From Halobacterium rubrum (GTDB taxonomy: Archaea > Halobacteriota > Halobacteria > Halobacteriales > Halobacteriaceae), in assembly GCF_021729015.1 (NCBI RefSeq), contig NZ_JAJQQZ010000001.1, positions 124,001-188,000 on the forward strand: 64,000 nucleotides of DNA. Direction: 5' to 3'. Below, in pieces: positions 47,095-54,676 of the stretch. Each line of letters starts with the position of its first letter. Position 1 is the stretch's first letter. The notes beneath the pieces are model-generated. The model was not told the origin of the DNA and did not search any database. It was given only the letters and a program-made list of their open reading frames with translations. The position numbers and the translations under genes are program-made.

Positions 47095-50000
47095 ATGCGG
47101 CCGGAAGACGAGTCGTACTTCGCGTCGCTGGAAGCCGACCTCGACGACGCCTTCGACGTCGCGGAAGCCGCGAAGCGACGCGGGGCCGACCCCGAGCCCG
47201 AGGTCGAGATTCCGGTCGCGAAGGACATGGCCGACCGTGTCGAGAACATCCTCGGCATCGACGGGGTCGCCGAGCGGGTGCGAGAACTGGAGGGCGAGAT
47301 GAGCCGCGAGGAGGCCGCCCTCGAACTCGTCGAGGACTTCGTCGACGAGCGCGTCGGCGACTACGAGACGGACGCCGGCAAGGTCGAGGGCGCGGTGCGG
47401 ACGGCGGTCGCGCTCCTCACGGAGGGCGTGGTCGCGGCGCCCATCGAGGGCATCGACCGCGTCGAGGTCAACGCCAACGACGACGGCACGGAGTACGTCG
47501 CCGTCTACTACGCCGGCCCCATCCGGTCTGCGGGCGGCACCGCGCAGGCGCTCTCGGTACTGGTCGCCGACTACGCCCGGTCGCTGCTGGACATCGACGA
47601 GTTCGAGCCCCGGGACGACGAGATCGAGCGCTACGCCGAGGAGGTCGGCCTCTACGACTCCGAGACCGGCCTCCAGTACTCGCCGAAGGACAAGGAGACG
47701 AAGTTCATCACGGAAAACTGTCCGGTGATGCTGGACGGCGAGGCCACCGGCAACGAGGAGGTCGACGGCTTCCGGGACCTCGAACGCATCGCGACGAACT
47801 CCCCGCGGGGCGGGATGTGTCTCGTGCTCGCGGAGGGCATCGCGCTGAAGGCGCCGAAGATCCAGCGCTACACCCGGAACCTCGACGAGGTCGAGTGGCC
47901 GTGGCTCCAGGACCTCATCGACGGCACCATCGGGGAGAACGAGGCCGACCAGGGGGAGGCCTCGGAGGACGCGAGCGGCGAAGCCGCGAGCGGTGCAGAA
48001 GACCAGTCCGACGCCGACGACGAGCCCGAGGGCCCGCCGCGCGCGGAGCCCTCCGACAAATTCCTCCGCGACCTCATCGCCGGCCGACCGGTCTTCGGCC
48101 ACCCATCCAAAGAGGGCGGCTTCCGGCTGCGGTACGGCCGCGCCCGCAACCACGGGAACGCGACGGCGGGCGTCCACCCGGCGACGATGCACCTGCTGGA
48201 CGACTTCCTCGCGACCGGCACCCAGATCAAGACCGAGCTCCCGGGGAAGGCGGCGGGCGTCGTGCCCGTCGACACCATCGAGGGACCGACCGTGAAGCTC
48301 GCGAACGGCGACGTCCGCCACATCGAGGACCCCGCCGAAGCCCTCGAGGTCCGGAACGGCGTCGAGGAGATTCTGGACGTCGGCGAGTACCTCGTGAACT
48401 ACGGCGAGTTCGTGGAGAACAACCACGAGCTCGTCCCCGCGTCGTACGCGCCCGAGTGGTGGATTCAGGACTTCGAGGCCGCCGGCGCCGACGTGCAGGC
48501 GCTCCGGGACTCGCCGTACGTCGACCTCGAGGACCCGGACGCCGACCAGGCCATCGAGTGGGCGACCGAGTACGACGCTCCGCTGCACCCCGCCTACACG
48601 TACCTCTGGCACGACATCGACGTCGAGCACTTCGAGATTCTGGCCGACGCAGTCGCCGACGGCCGCATCGAGGCACGGGACGGCAGCGAGACCGGCGACG
48701 GCGCCGACAGCGACCACGGCGTGCTCGTCCTCGACCACACCGACGCCGTCCGAGAGTCCCTCGAGGCGCTGCTCGTCACCCACAACCAGGGCGACGACGT
48801 CCTCCGCGTGGACGACTGGCTGCCGCTCGCGCGCTCGCTGGGCGTCGGCGGAGCGCGAAACGCCTCGGAACCGCCGAGCGGAGCGTCGCTCCACGAGGCC
48901 GAGTCCCTGGAGCGCGAGTGGGAGGACCTCTCCGCGGACGCGCGCGAGTGGCCGAACGCCGTCCGCGCCGTCAACGACGTCGCCCCCTTCGAGGTCCAGG
49001 AGCGCGCCCCCACCCGCATCGGGAACCGCATGGGCCGCCCGGAGAAGTCCGAGTCCCGCGACCTCTCCCCCGCCGTCCACACCCTCTTCCCCATCGGGGA
49101 GGCCGGCGGCAGCCAGCGCGACGTGGGCGACGCCGCCCGCTACGCGCCCGACATGGCCGACACCCCCGGCGAGATTCCCGTTCAGGTCGGCGACCGCGTC
49201 TGCCCGGACTGCGGTGACCACACCTACGAGGCCCGCTGTCCGGACTGCGGCGAGTGGACCGACCCACACTACGAGTGCGACGACTGCGGCGCCGTCGCCG
49301 AACCCGACGAGTCCGGCCGCGTCCAGTGCCCGCGCTGCGAGCGCGACCTCGACAACGTCACCACGCAGGTCGTCGACGTCGGCGACGAGTACCGCTCCGC
49401 GCTCCAGGCTGTCGGCGAACGCGAGAACGCCTTCGACCAGCTCAAGGGCGTCGAGGGGCTGATGTCCGCGGAGAAAGTCCCCGAACCGATGGAGAAGGGC
49501 GTCCTCCGCGCGAAACACGGCGTCACCGCGTTCAAGGACGGCACCGTCCGCTACGACATGACCGACCTCCCGGTCACCGCCGTCCGTCCCCGTGAACTCG
49601 ACGTCACGGCCGACCACTTCCGCGAACTCGGCTACACCGAGGACGTCCACGGCGACCCACTCGAACACGACGACCAGCTCGTCGAACTCCGCGTGCAGGA
49701 CGTCGTGCTCTCGGACGGCGCCGCCGAGCACATGCTCAAGACCGCCGACTTCGTCGACGACCTCCTCACCCAGTACTACGGTTTAGAGCCCTTCTACGAG
49801 GTCGAGGAGCGCGGCGACCTCGTTGGCGAACTCGTCTTCGGCATGGCGCCACACACCTCCGCCGCCGTCGTCGGCAGGGTCATCGGCTTCACGTCGGCGT
49901 CGGTCGGATACGCCCATCCGTACTTCCACGCCGCGAAACGCCGTAACTGCTTCCACCCGGACACGAACGTCTGGTTCGAGAACGAAGCTGGCGAGTGGCA

Positions 50001-51240
50001 CCACGACCACATCGAGACACTGGTCGAGGACCGAATCGACCCGGATACGGCCGACGAGGACGACTTCGGGGCGCTCGTGCAGGAACTCGACGGCGACGTG
50101 TTCGTCCCGTCGGTGACCGAGGACGGCGACATCGTCCAGAAGCCGGTCGAAGCTGTCTCGAAGCACGTCGCTCCGGACCACATGGTCGAAATCGAGACGG
50201 ACGGTGGGCGCGAGCTCACCGTCACGCCGGACCACGAAGTGCTCTGTTGGACTGGGAGCGGATCCGAGCGGGTCGAAGCGCGCGAACTCGAGGGAAGTGA
50301 AACGCTGCTGACGAGCCCACGGAAACAGCCGACCTCGGAGGCGTCTGGTCTGGCCGCCGTTGACGGCGGCACGACGCTCGACGATGTCGCGTCTGTGGAG
50401 TTCGTCGCTTCTGACACCGCCCACACCTACTGTCTCACCGTTGCCGACACACACTCCCTGTTTGCCGACGGCTTAGCTGTCGGGCAGTGCGACGGTGACG
50501 AGGACTGCGTGATGCTCCTGATGGACGGACTCGTGAACTTCTCGAAGTCCTACCTCCCGGACAAGCGCGGCGGGCGGATGGACGCGCCGCTGGTGATGTC
50601 CTCCCGAATCGACCCGTCGGAGATCGACGACGAGGCGCACAACGTCGACATCGACCGCGAGTACCCCCGAGAGTTCTACGAGGCGACCCGGGAGCTCGCG
50701 GACCCCGAGGACGTCGAAGACCTCGTGACCATCGCGGAGTCGACGCTCGGCACCGACGAGGAGTACACGGGCTTCGGGCACACCCACGACACGTCGAACA
50801 TCCACCTGGGGCCGGAGCTGTCGGCGTACAAGACGCTGGGGTCGATGATGGACAAGATGGACGCCCAGCTGGAGCTCTCCCGGAAGCTCCGGTCCGTGGA
50901 CGAGACGGACGTCGCCGAGCGCGTCATCGAGTACCACTTCCTCCCGGACCTCATCGGGAACCTCCGGGCCTTCAGCCGCCAGGAGACGCGGTGTCTGGAC
51001 TGCGGGGAGAAGTACCGCCGGATGCCGCTCACCGGCGACTGCCGGGAGTGCGGCGGCCGCGTGAACCTCACCGTCCACGAGGGCTCCGTGAACAAGTACA
51101 TGGACACCGCCATCCAGGTCGCCGAGGACTACGACTGCCGCGAGTACACGAAACAGCGCCTCGAGATCATGGACCGCCGGCTGGAGTCAATCTTCGAGAA
51201 CGACAAGAACCGCCCCTCGACCATCGGGGACTTCATGTGA
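47095..51240 (+). CDS. polC: DNA polymerase D large subunit DP2, with intein
   Basis: Catalytic subunit of the archaeal replicative family D polymerase; the precursor is 1381 residues. The N-terminal block is RPEDESYFASLEADLDDAFDVAE and IRSAGGTAQALSVLVADYAR is present. Zinc-finger pairs sit in VCPDCGDHTYEARCPDCGEW and YECDDCGA. The catalytic region HPYFHAAKRRN-C is interrupted by an intein (codons 952-1131) and resumes CDGDEDCVMLLMDGLVNFS with the active-site acids. A C-terminal zinc finger (RCLDCGEKYRRMPLTGDCRECGG) is present. The mature protein after splicing is 1201 residues. An Asp/Glu/Ala-rich insert near residue 285 is halophilic. Confidence 0.97.
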   Translation: MRPEDESYFASLEADLDDAFDVAEAAKRRGADPEPEVEIPVAKDMADRVENILGIDGVAERVRELEGEMSREEAALELVEDFVDERVGDYETDAGKVEGAVRTAVALLTEGVVAAPIEGIDRVEVNANDDGTEYVAVYYAGPIRSAGGTAQALSVLVADYARSLLDIDEFEPRDDEIERYAEEVGLYDSETGLQYSPKDKETKFITENCPVMLDGEATGNEEVDGFRDLERIATNSPRGGMCLVLAEGIALKAPKIQRYTRNLDEVEWPWLQDLIDGTIGENEADQGEASEDASGEAASGAEDQSDADDEPEGPPRAEPSDKFLRDLIAGRPVFGHPSKEGGFRLRYGRARNHGNATAGVHPATMHLLDDFLATGTQIKTELPGKAAGVVPVDTIEGPTVKLANGDVRHIEDPAEALEVRNGVEEILDVGEYLVNYGEFVENNHELVPASYAPEWWIQDFEAAGADVQALRDSPYVDLEDPDADQAIEWATEYDAPLHPAYTYLWHDIDVEHFEILADAVADGRIEARDGSETGDGADSDHGVLVLDHTDAVRESLEALLVTHNQGDDVLRVDDWLPLARSLGVGGARNASEPPSGASLHEAESLEREWEDLSADAREWPNAVRAVNDVAPFEVQERAPTRIGNRMGRPEKSESRDLSPAVHTLFPIGEAGGSQRDVGDAARYAPDMADTPGEIPVQVGDRVCPDCGDHTYEARCPDCGEWTDPHYECDDCGAVAEPDESGRVQCPRCERDLDNVTTQVVDVGDEYRSALQAVGERENAFDQLKGVEGLMSAEKVPEPMEKGVLRAKHGVTAFKDGTVRYDMTDLPVTAVRPRELDVTADHFRELGYTEDVHGDPLEHDDQLVELRVQDVVLSDGAAEHMLKTADFVDDLLTQYYGLEPFYEVEERGDLVGELVFGMAPHTSAAVVGRVIGFTSASVGYAHPYFHAAKRRNCFHPDTNVWFENEAGEWHHDHIETLVEDRIDPDTADEDDFGALVQELDGDVFVPSVTEDGDIVQKPVEAVSKHVAPDHMVEIETDGGRELTVTPDHEVLCWTGSGSERVEARELEGSETLLTSPRKQPTSEASGLAAVDGGTTLDDVASVEFVASDTAHTYCLTVADTHSLFADGLAVGQCDGDEDCVMLLMDGLVNFSKSYLPDKRGGRMDAPLVMSSRIDPSEIDDEAHNVDIDREYPREFYEATRELADPEDVEDLVTIAESTLGTDEEYTGFGHTHDTSNIHLGPELSAYKTLGSMMDKMDAQLELSRKLRSVDETDVAERVIEYHFLPDLIGNLRAFSRQETRCLDCGEKYRRMPLTGDCRECGGRVNLTVHEGSVNKYMDTAIQVAEDYDCREYTKQRLEIMDRRLESIFENDKNRPSTIGDFM
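49948..50487 (+). other. Mini-intein in PolD large subunit (180 residues)
   Basis: Codons 952-1131. It starts with Cys1 (CFHPDTNVWFENEAGEW, block A). Block B has GRELTVTPDHEVL, with the conserved T-x-x-H. It ends with block F/G HTYCLTVADTHSLFADGLAVGQ followed by Cys+1 of the extein. The last residue is Gln instead of the usual Asn, a variant known from the Pyrococcus PolII intein. Only about 60 residues separate blocks B and F, so no homing endonuclease is present. The extein halves join as AKRRN-CDGDEDC, which is the conserved active site. Confidence 0.93.
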
Positions 51241-51481
51241 CGAACGCTCCCCGCAGACGGATTCTCGTGGGGGTTCGGGCGAGCACGTCCCTGCGAGGAC
51301 ACCTCCGGACGCTCTATTTGACCGGGCCAAATCGACACGATTCACCGACGTGCGCACGTCGCCCCTCGATGTATCCCCCTGTCGGCGGGGGCCTTCGGTT
51401 TCGAATCCACAGCAGCGCCGCGTCGAAAGTGGTGGAATCTGAAGGAAAACTGCAATAGCCGATTCCTGCGATGGTACACGT

Positions 51482-52867
51482 ATGCAGGGGACGATGGCCG
51501 GCGGCGTTCTCGAAGCCCTCCGCATCGGCGTCGGATTCCTCTGGACGGCGGCGTGGGCGATCATCATGGGGCTCACGGTCACGAGTCTCGTCCAGGTCTA
51601 CGTCTCCAAGGAGCGGATGGCGCAGCTCCTGGGGGACGGCGACCTGCGTGGCCTCACCCGGGCGACGGCGTTCGGAGCAGCGAGCAGTGGCTGCAGTTTC
51701 GGCGCCGTCGCCATCGGCAAGGGGCTGTTCAAAAAAGGCGCCCACGTCGTGAACTTCCTGGCGTTCATGTTCGCCTCGACGAACCTCATCGTCGAACTCG
51801 GGTTGATGATTCTGCTGTTGCTGGGCTGGGAGTTCCTCGTCGCCGAGCTGCTGGGCGGCCTCGTCCTCATCGCCGTCATGGCCGTCATCGTCCACCTCAC
51901 GCTCCCCGAGACCCTCTTCGACGAGGTCCGGGAGACACTCAACGAGCGCGACCGCGAATCGGGCGTCACCGAGGACCCCACCTGCGGGATGGCGGGCACA
52001 GACGAGTACACGCTCACGACCGACAGCGGGGAGACGCTGCAGTTCTGCTCGGCGGGCTGCATGGAGACCTACCGCCAGCAGGCGGCGAGCCGCGGCGGGT
52101 GGCGCGAGGAGCTGCTGTCCTGGGGTGGCTGGTACAGGGTCGGGAACCAGTACCGCAAAGAGTGGTCGATGATCTGGACAGACGTCGTCGCCGGCTTCCT
52201 CGTCTCCGGGTTCGTCATCGTCTTCGTCCCGCAGTGGGTGTGGAACGCCCTGTTCCTCCAGGGCGACGGAGTGCTCGTGACCGCCGAGAACGCCGTCATG
52301 GGCGTCGCAATCGCCGTGCTCAGCTTCGTCGGCAGCATGGGCAACGTCCCGTTCGCCGTCGCCCTCTGGGGCGGCGGCATCAGCTTCGCCGGCGTCATCG
52401 CGTTCGTCTACGCCGACCTCATCACGGTTCCCGTGCTGAACGTCTACCGGAAGTACTACGGCTGGCAGGTCATGCTGTACATCCTCGGCGTCTTCTTCGT
52501 CACGATGGCGTTCACCGGATTCCTCATGGAGTTGCTGTTCGACGCCCTCGGCATCGTCCCGGACCTGGCCGGCGGGGAGACGGCGACCGAACAGACGTAC
52601 TTCGAACTCAACTACACGTTCTACCTCAACCTCGTCGCTTTCGCGCTCTCGGGCTTCCTCCTGTACGTGTACCGCCGCGGCCTCGGTGCGCCCGGCCAGT
52701 ACCGGGATCCGGTCTGCGGGATGCGGACCGACGACAGCGAGCCCGCAGCTACACACGACGGCGAGACGTACTACTTCTGCTCGCAGACCTGCAGGCAGGC
52801 CTTCGAGGAGAACCCCGACGAGTACGCCAACGGACACCCGATGGTGATGGACGGCCACGACCACTGA
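51482..52867 (+). CDS. Permease (UPF0718/ArsP-like) with two YHS metal-binding modules
   Basis: A 461-residue membrane protein of the DUF318 permease type. One permease half has SSGCSFGAVAIGKGLFKKGAHVVNFLAFMFASTNLI, and the other half GSMGNVPFAVALWGGGISFAGVIAF. Between the halves is a YHS-like module (DPTCGMAGTDEYTLT...LQFCSAGCMETYRQ), and a second closes the protein (DPVCGMRTDDSEPA...YYFCSQTCRQAFEE). YHS modules bind metals such as copper, and the C-terminus ends His-rich (MVMDGHDH). A metal or metalloid efflux role is likely; the substrate is unknown. Confidence 0.88.
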   Translation: MQGTMAGGVLEALRIGVGFLWTAAWAIIMGLTVTSLVQVYVSKERMAQLLGDGDLRGLTRATAFGAASSGCSFGAVAIGKGLFKKGAHVVNFLAFMFASTNLIVELGLMILLLLGWEFLVAELLGGLVLIAVMAVIVHLTLPETLFDEVRETLNERDRESGVTEDPTCGMAGTDEYTLTTDSGETLQFCSAGCMETYRQQAASRGGWREELLSWGGWYRVGNQYRKEWSMIWTDVVAGFLVSGFVIVFVPQWVWNALFLQGDGVLVTAENAVMGVAIAVLSFVGSMGNVPFAVALWGGGISFAGVIAFVYADLITVPVLNVYRKYYGWQVMLYILGVFFVTMAFTGFLMELLFDALGIVPDLAGGETATEQTYFELNYTFYLNLVAFALSGFLLYVYRRGLGAPGQYRDPVCGMRTDDSEPAATHDGETYYFCSQTCRQAFEENPDEYANGHPMVMDGHDH

Positions 52868-52992
52868 ACGCACACCGAGCGAATGCCACGCGCCCGCCGG
52901 GCGTGTCACCGATCCGGTCCGTTCCACACGGGTCGGAAACTGGCTCCGAACTGGATACTACGCTTATTCTCTCGCACGTCGAACCGCCACAC

Positions 52993-53286
52993 GTGTCCGA
53001 CAACCAGCCCCAAATCGGTCCTGGCGCTACAGTCTACACCGACGACGGCGACCCGCTCGGCACGGTCCGTGGCTTCGACGGCGACGGCTACTACGTCACC
53101 ACGAAGGACGGCATCGAGGCACTGTCAGTCGAACACGAGCGCTCCGGCCACAAGTTCGGGGAGGCGGAACTCGTCTGGCGGTGCTCGCAGTGCGGCGAAG
53201 TCGGTGAAATCGGGGACGCACTCCCGGCTGCGTGCCCGAGCTGCGGCACCGAGAGAGAAGACATCTACTACTGGACGGAGGACTAG
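52993..53286 (+). CDS. Rubredoxin-like zinc-ribbon protein (DUF7130-like)
   Basis: A 97-residue protein from GTG 52993 (SDNQPQIGPGATVYTDDGDPLG). The first half is a small beta-barrel-like domain (LGTVRGFDGDGYYVTTKDG). The second half is a zinc or iron ribbon, WRCSQCGEVG...ACPSCGTEREDIYYWTED, as in rubredoxin-like proteins. I believe it is DUF7130. The function is unknown. Its stop is 4 nt from the convergent NifU-like gene. Confidence 0.8.
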   Translation: MSDNQPQIGPGATVYTDDGDPLGTVRGFDGDGYYVTTKDGIEALSVEHERSGHKFGEAELVWRCSQCGEVGEIGDALPAACPSCGTEREDIYYWTED

Positions 53287-53290
53287 CCGG

Positions 53291-53644
53291 TCAGAACGGC
53301 GCCTGGGGGCCTTCGTCCTCTTCGCCGTCCTCGGCGTCGCCTTCCTCGCCCGGGAACGACGGGCTCATGCCGCTGCTGTCGCCGCCCATGCCGGTGTCGG
53401 CGTGGACGGTGTCGATCTCGGGGATCTCCTTGGTCATCCGGGACTTGATGGCCTGAATCGTCATCGGCGAGATGCCGCAGCCCGAACACGCGCCGCCGAG
53501 CTGGAGGTCGACGATGCCCTCCTCGCGGTCGATGTTCTGAATCGCGGCCGTGCCGCCGTGCATCTGGATCTGCGGGAAGTTCCGGCGGAGGAAGTTGTTG
53601 ACGCGCTCCTCCAGGTCACTCCCGTCCTGACTCTCTGTGCTCAT
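53291..53644 (-). CDS. NifU C-terminal domain Fe-S scaffold protein
   Basis: A 117-residue NifU-like protein. The domain runs DLEERVNNFLRRNFPQIQMHGGTAAIQNI and carries the scaffold cysteines in GACSGCGISPMTIQAI, followed by an acidic flexible tail. It assembles or carries Fe-S clusters for transfer to apoproteins. It is the second gene of a two-gene unit after the DUF5783 gene (25 nt apart). Confidence 0.92.
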   Translation of the reverse strand: MSTESQDGSDLEERVNNFLRRNFPQIQMHGGTAAIQNIDREEGIVDLQLGGACSGCGISPMTIQAIKSRMTKEIPEIDTVHADTGMGGDSSGMSPSFPGEEGDAEDGEEDEGPQAPF

Positions 53645-53669
53645 GGCTCCGGGTTGGCGCTCACCCCGC

Positions 53670-54002
53670 TTAGGCCTTTTCGTCCCCGAGGTCGAACTGG
53701 TCGCGGAGGTGCGCGCAGATCCGGTCGGTGTGTTCGTCGATGACGTCGCGAGCGTGGTCGTCCTCGAACTGAACGGCGGCGAGCCGGTCGAGGGGGTCGT
53801 CGGGGAGTTCGACGGTGAACTCGCCGTCGCCCTCGTAGAACGGCTCGCTCTCCGAGAGCACCTGCTGGTCGATGGCGTGGACGAGTTCGCGGTCGTACGT
53901 CCCGTTCATCTCGTCGAACGCCCGCTTGTAGGCGGTCTCGAGCTTCGGGAAGTAGTCGACGTACTTCTGTTCCTCGAACTCGTCGGGCGTCAGGTCGCTC
54001 AT
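53670..54002 (-). CDS. DUF5783 family protein
   Basis: A 110-residue acidic protein: FEEQKYVDYFPKLETAYKRAFDEMN, ELVHAIDQQVLSESEPFYEGDGEFTVELPDDPLDRL. This is the DUF5783 family of haloarchaea. ATG at 54002 matches the family start; an upstream start would extend into the inverted-repeat element. The function is unknown; its position before a NifU-type gene is consistent but not telling. Confidence 0.82.
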   Translation of the reverse strand: MSDLTPDEFEEQKYVDYFPKLETAYKRAFDEMNGTYDRELVHAIDQQVLSESEPFYEGDGEFTVELPDDPLDRLAAVQFEDDHARDVIDEHTDRICAHLRDQFDLGDEKA

Positions 54003-54050
54003 TGCCGGCGCTTGGGCGTCCCGGTGCAAGTGCCCGTCGGAAGGCACACA

Positions 54051-54626
54051 CCGGCCCCGATTCGATATCTCACTATGTAGTTTATGACGCTCTCCGCAGG
54101 GGCGTCTGCTCGCGGTCCTCGTGACCCTCGAGTCTCTCCCTCAGTCGGACGCTCGCTCGCCTGGGTCGCTGTTGGCTCCCATCGACGCGAAGCAGCAGCC
54201 TCCGTCAAGAACTCCGCCACACGCTCTCCGTCCTCGGGGGCTCTCCGCCCGCACGTGGTGGCCTTCGTCGTTGCCTCGTTGGTAACTCTCCCACTGGCTC
54301 AGTCGCTGCCGGGTTTGTCCCGGTCGGACACGATGACTGTCTCGACCACTGGACCGGGCCCGGTAGCCGGACACTCACGGTGGCCACGTCCGGTTCGATA
54401 CACGCGCTGTCGGTTTACCGACTGGCGGCGCAGCTGCTACGCGGAACCGTGTCAGTCTGTAGCGAACGGTGGGTGTCCGATCGCGGACAGCCCCCGGTAC
54501 TCGGCGTCACCTGCGGGATCGCAGCCGGTCCGGTAGCTCGGCCCTGTCTGTGGCCGGCTGTCGGCTGATGTCACCGCGCGTTCCAGGGAATATAAATTAC
54601 ATAGTGCGATATAAAATTAGGGCGGG
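54051..54626. mobile_element. MITE-like element with imperfect terminal inverted repeats
   Basis: The 35-nt ends at 54051-54085 and 54592-54626 are inverted copies of each other. The core 26 nt (54060-54085 and 54592-54617) match at 22 of 26 positions, and the rest of the end is a looser match around CCGCCC. The roughly 500 bp between them have no credible gene and a different look from the neighbours (less GC-biased third positions, many stops). Size, ends and lack of coding fit a miniature inverted-repeat element. No clear target duplication was found. Confidence 0.55.
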
Positions 54627-54676
54627 ACGGCCGCTTAGCCACATCCTTGATACCCCTATGGCGCGTACCCGTCAGG

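Noticed and set aside
54084-54536. 150-codon frame in the inverted-repeat element
   Set aside because: No promoter, no ribosome site, no domain, Ser/Arg/Pro-rich. The similar NYIVRY peptide seen in frames at both ends arises from the inverted repeat itself, not from related genes.
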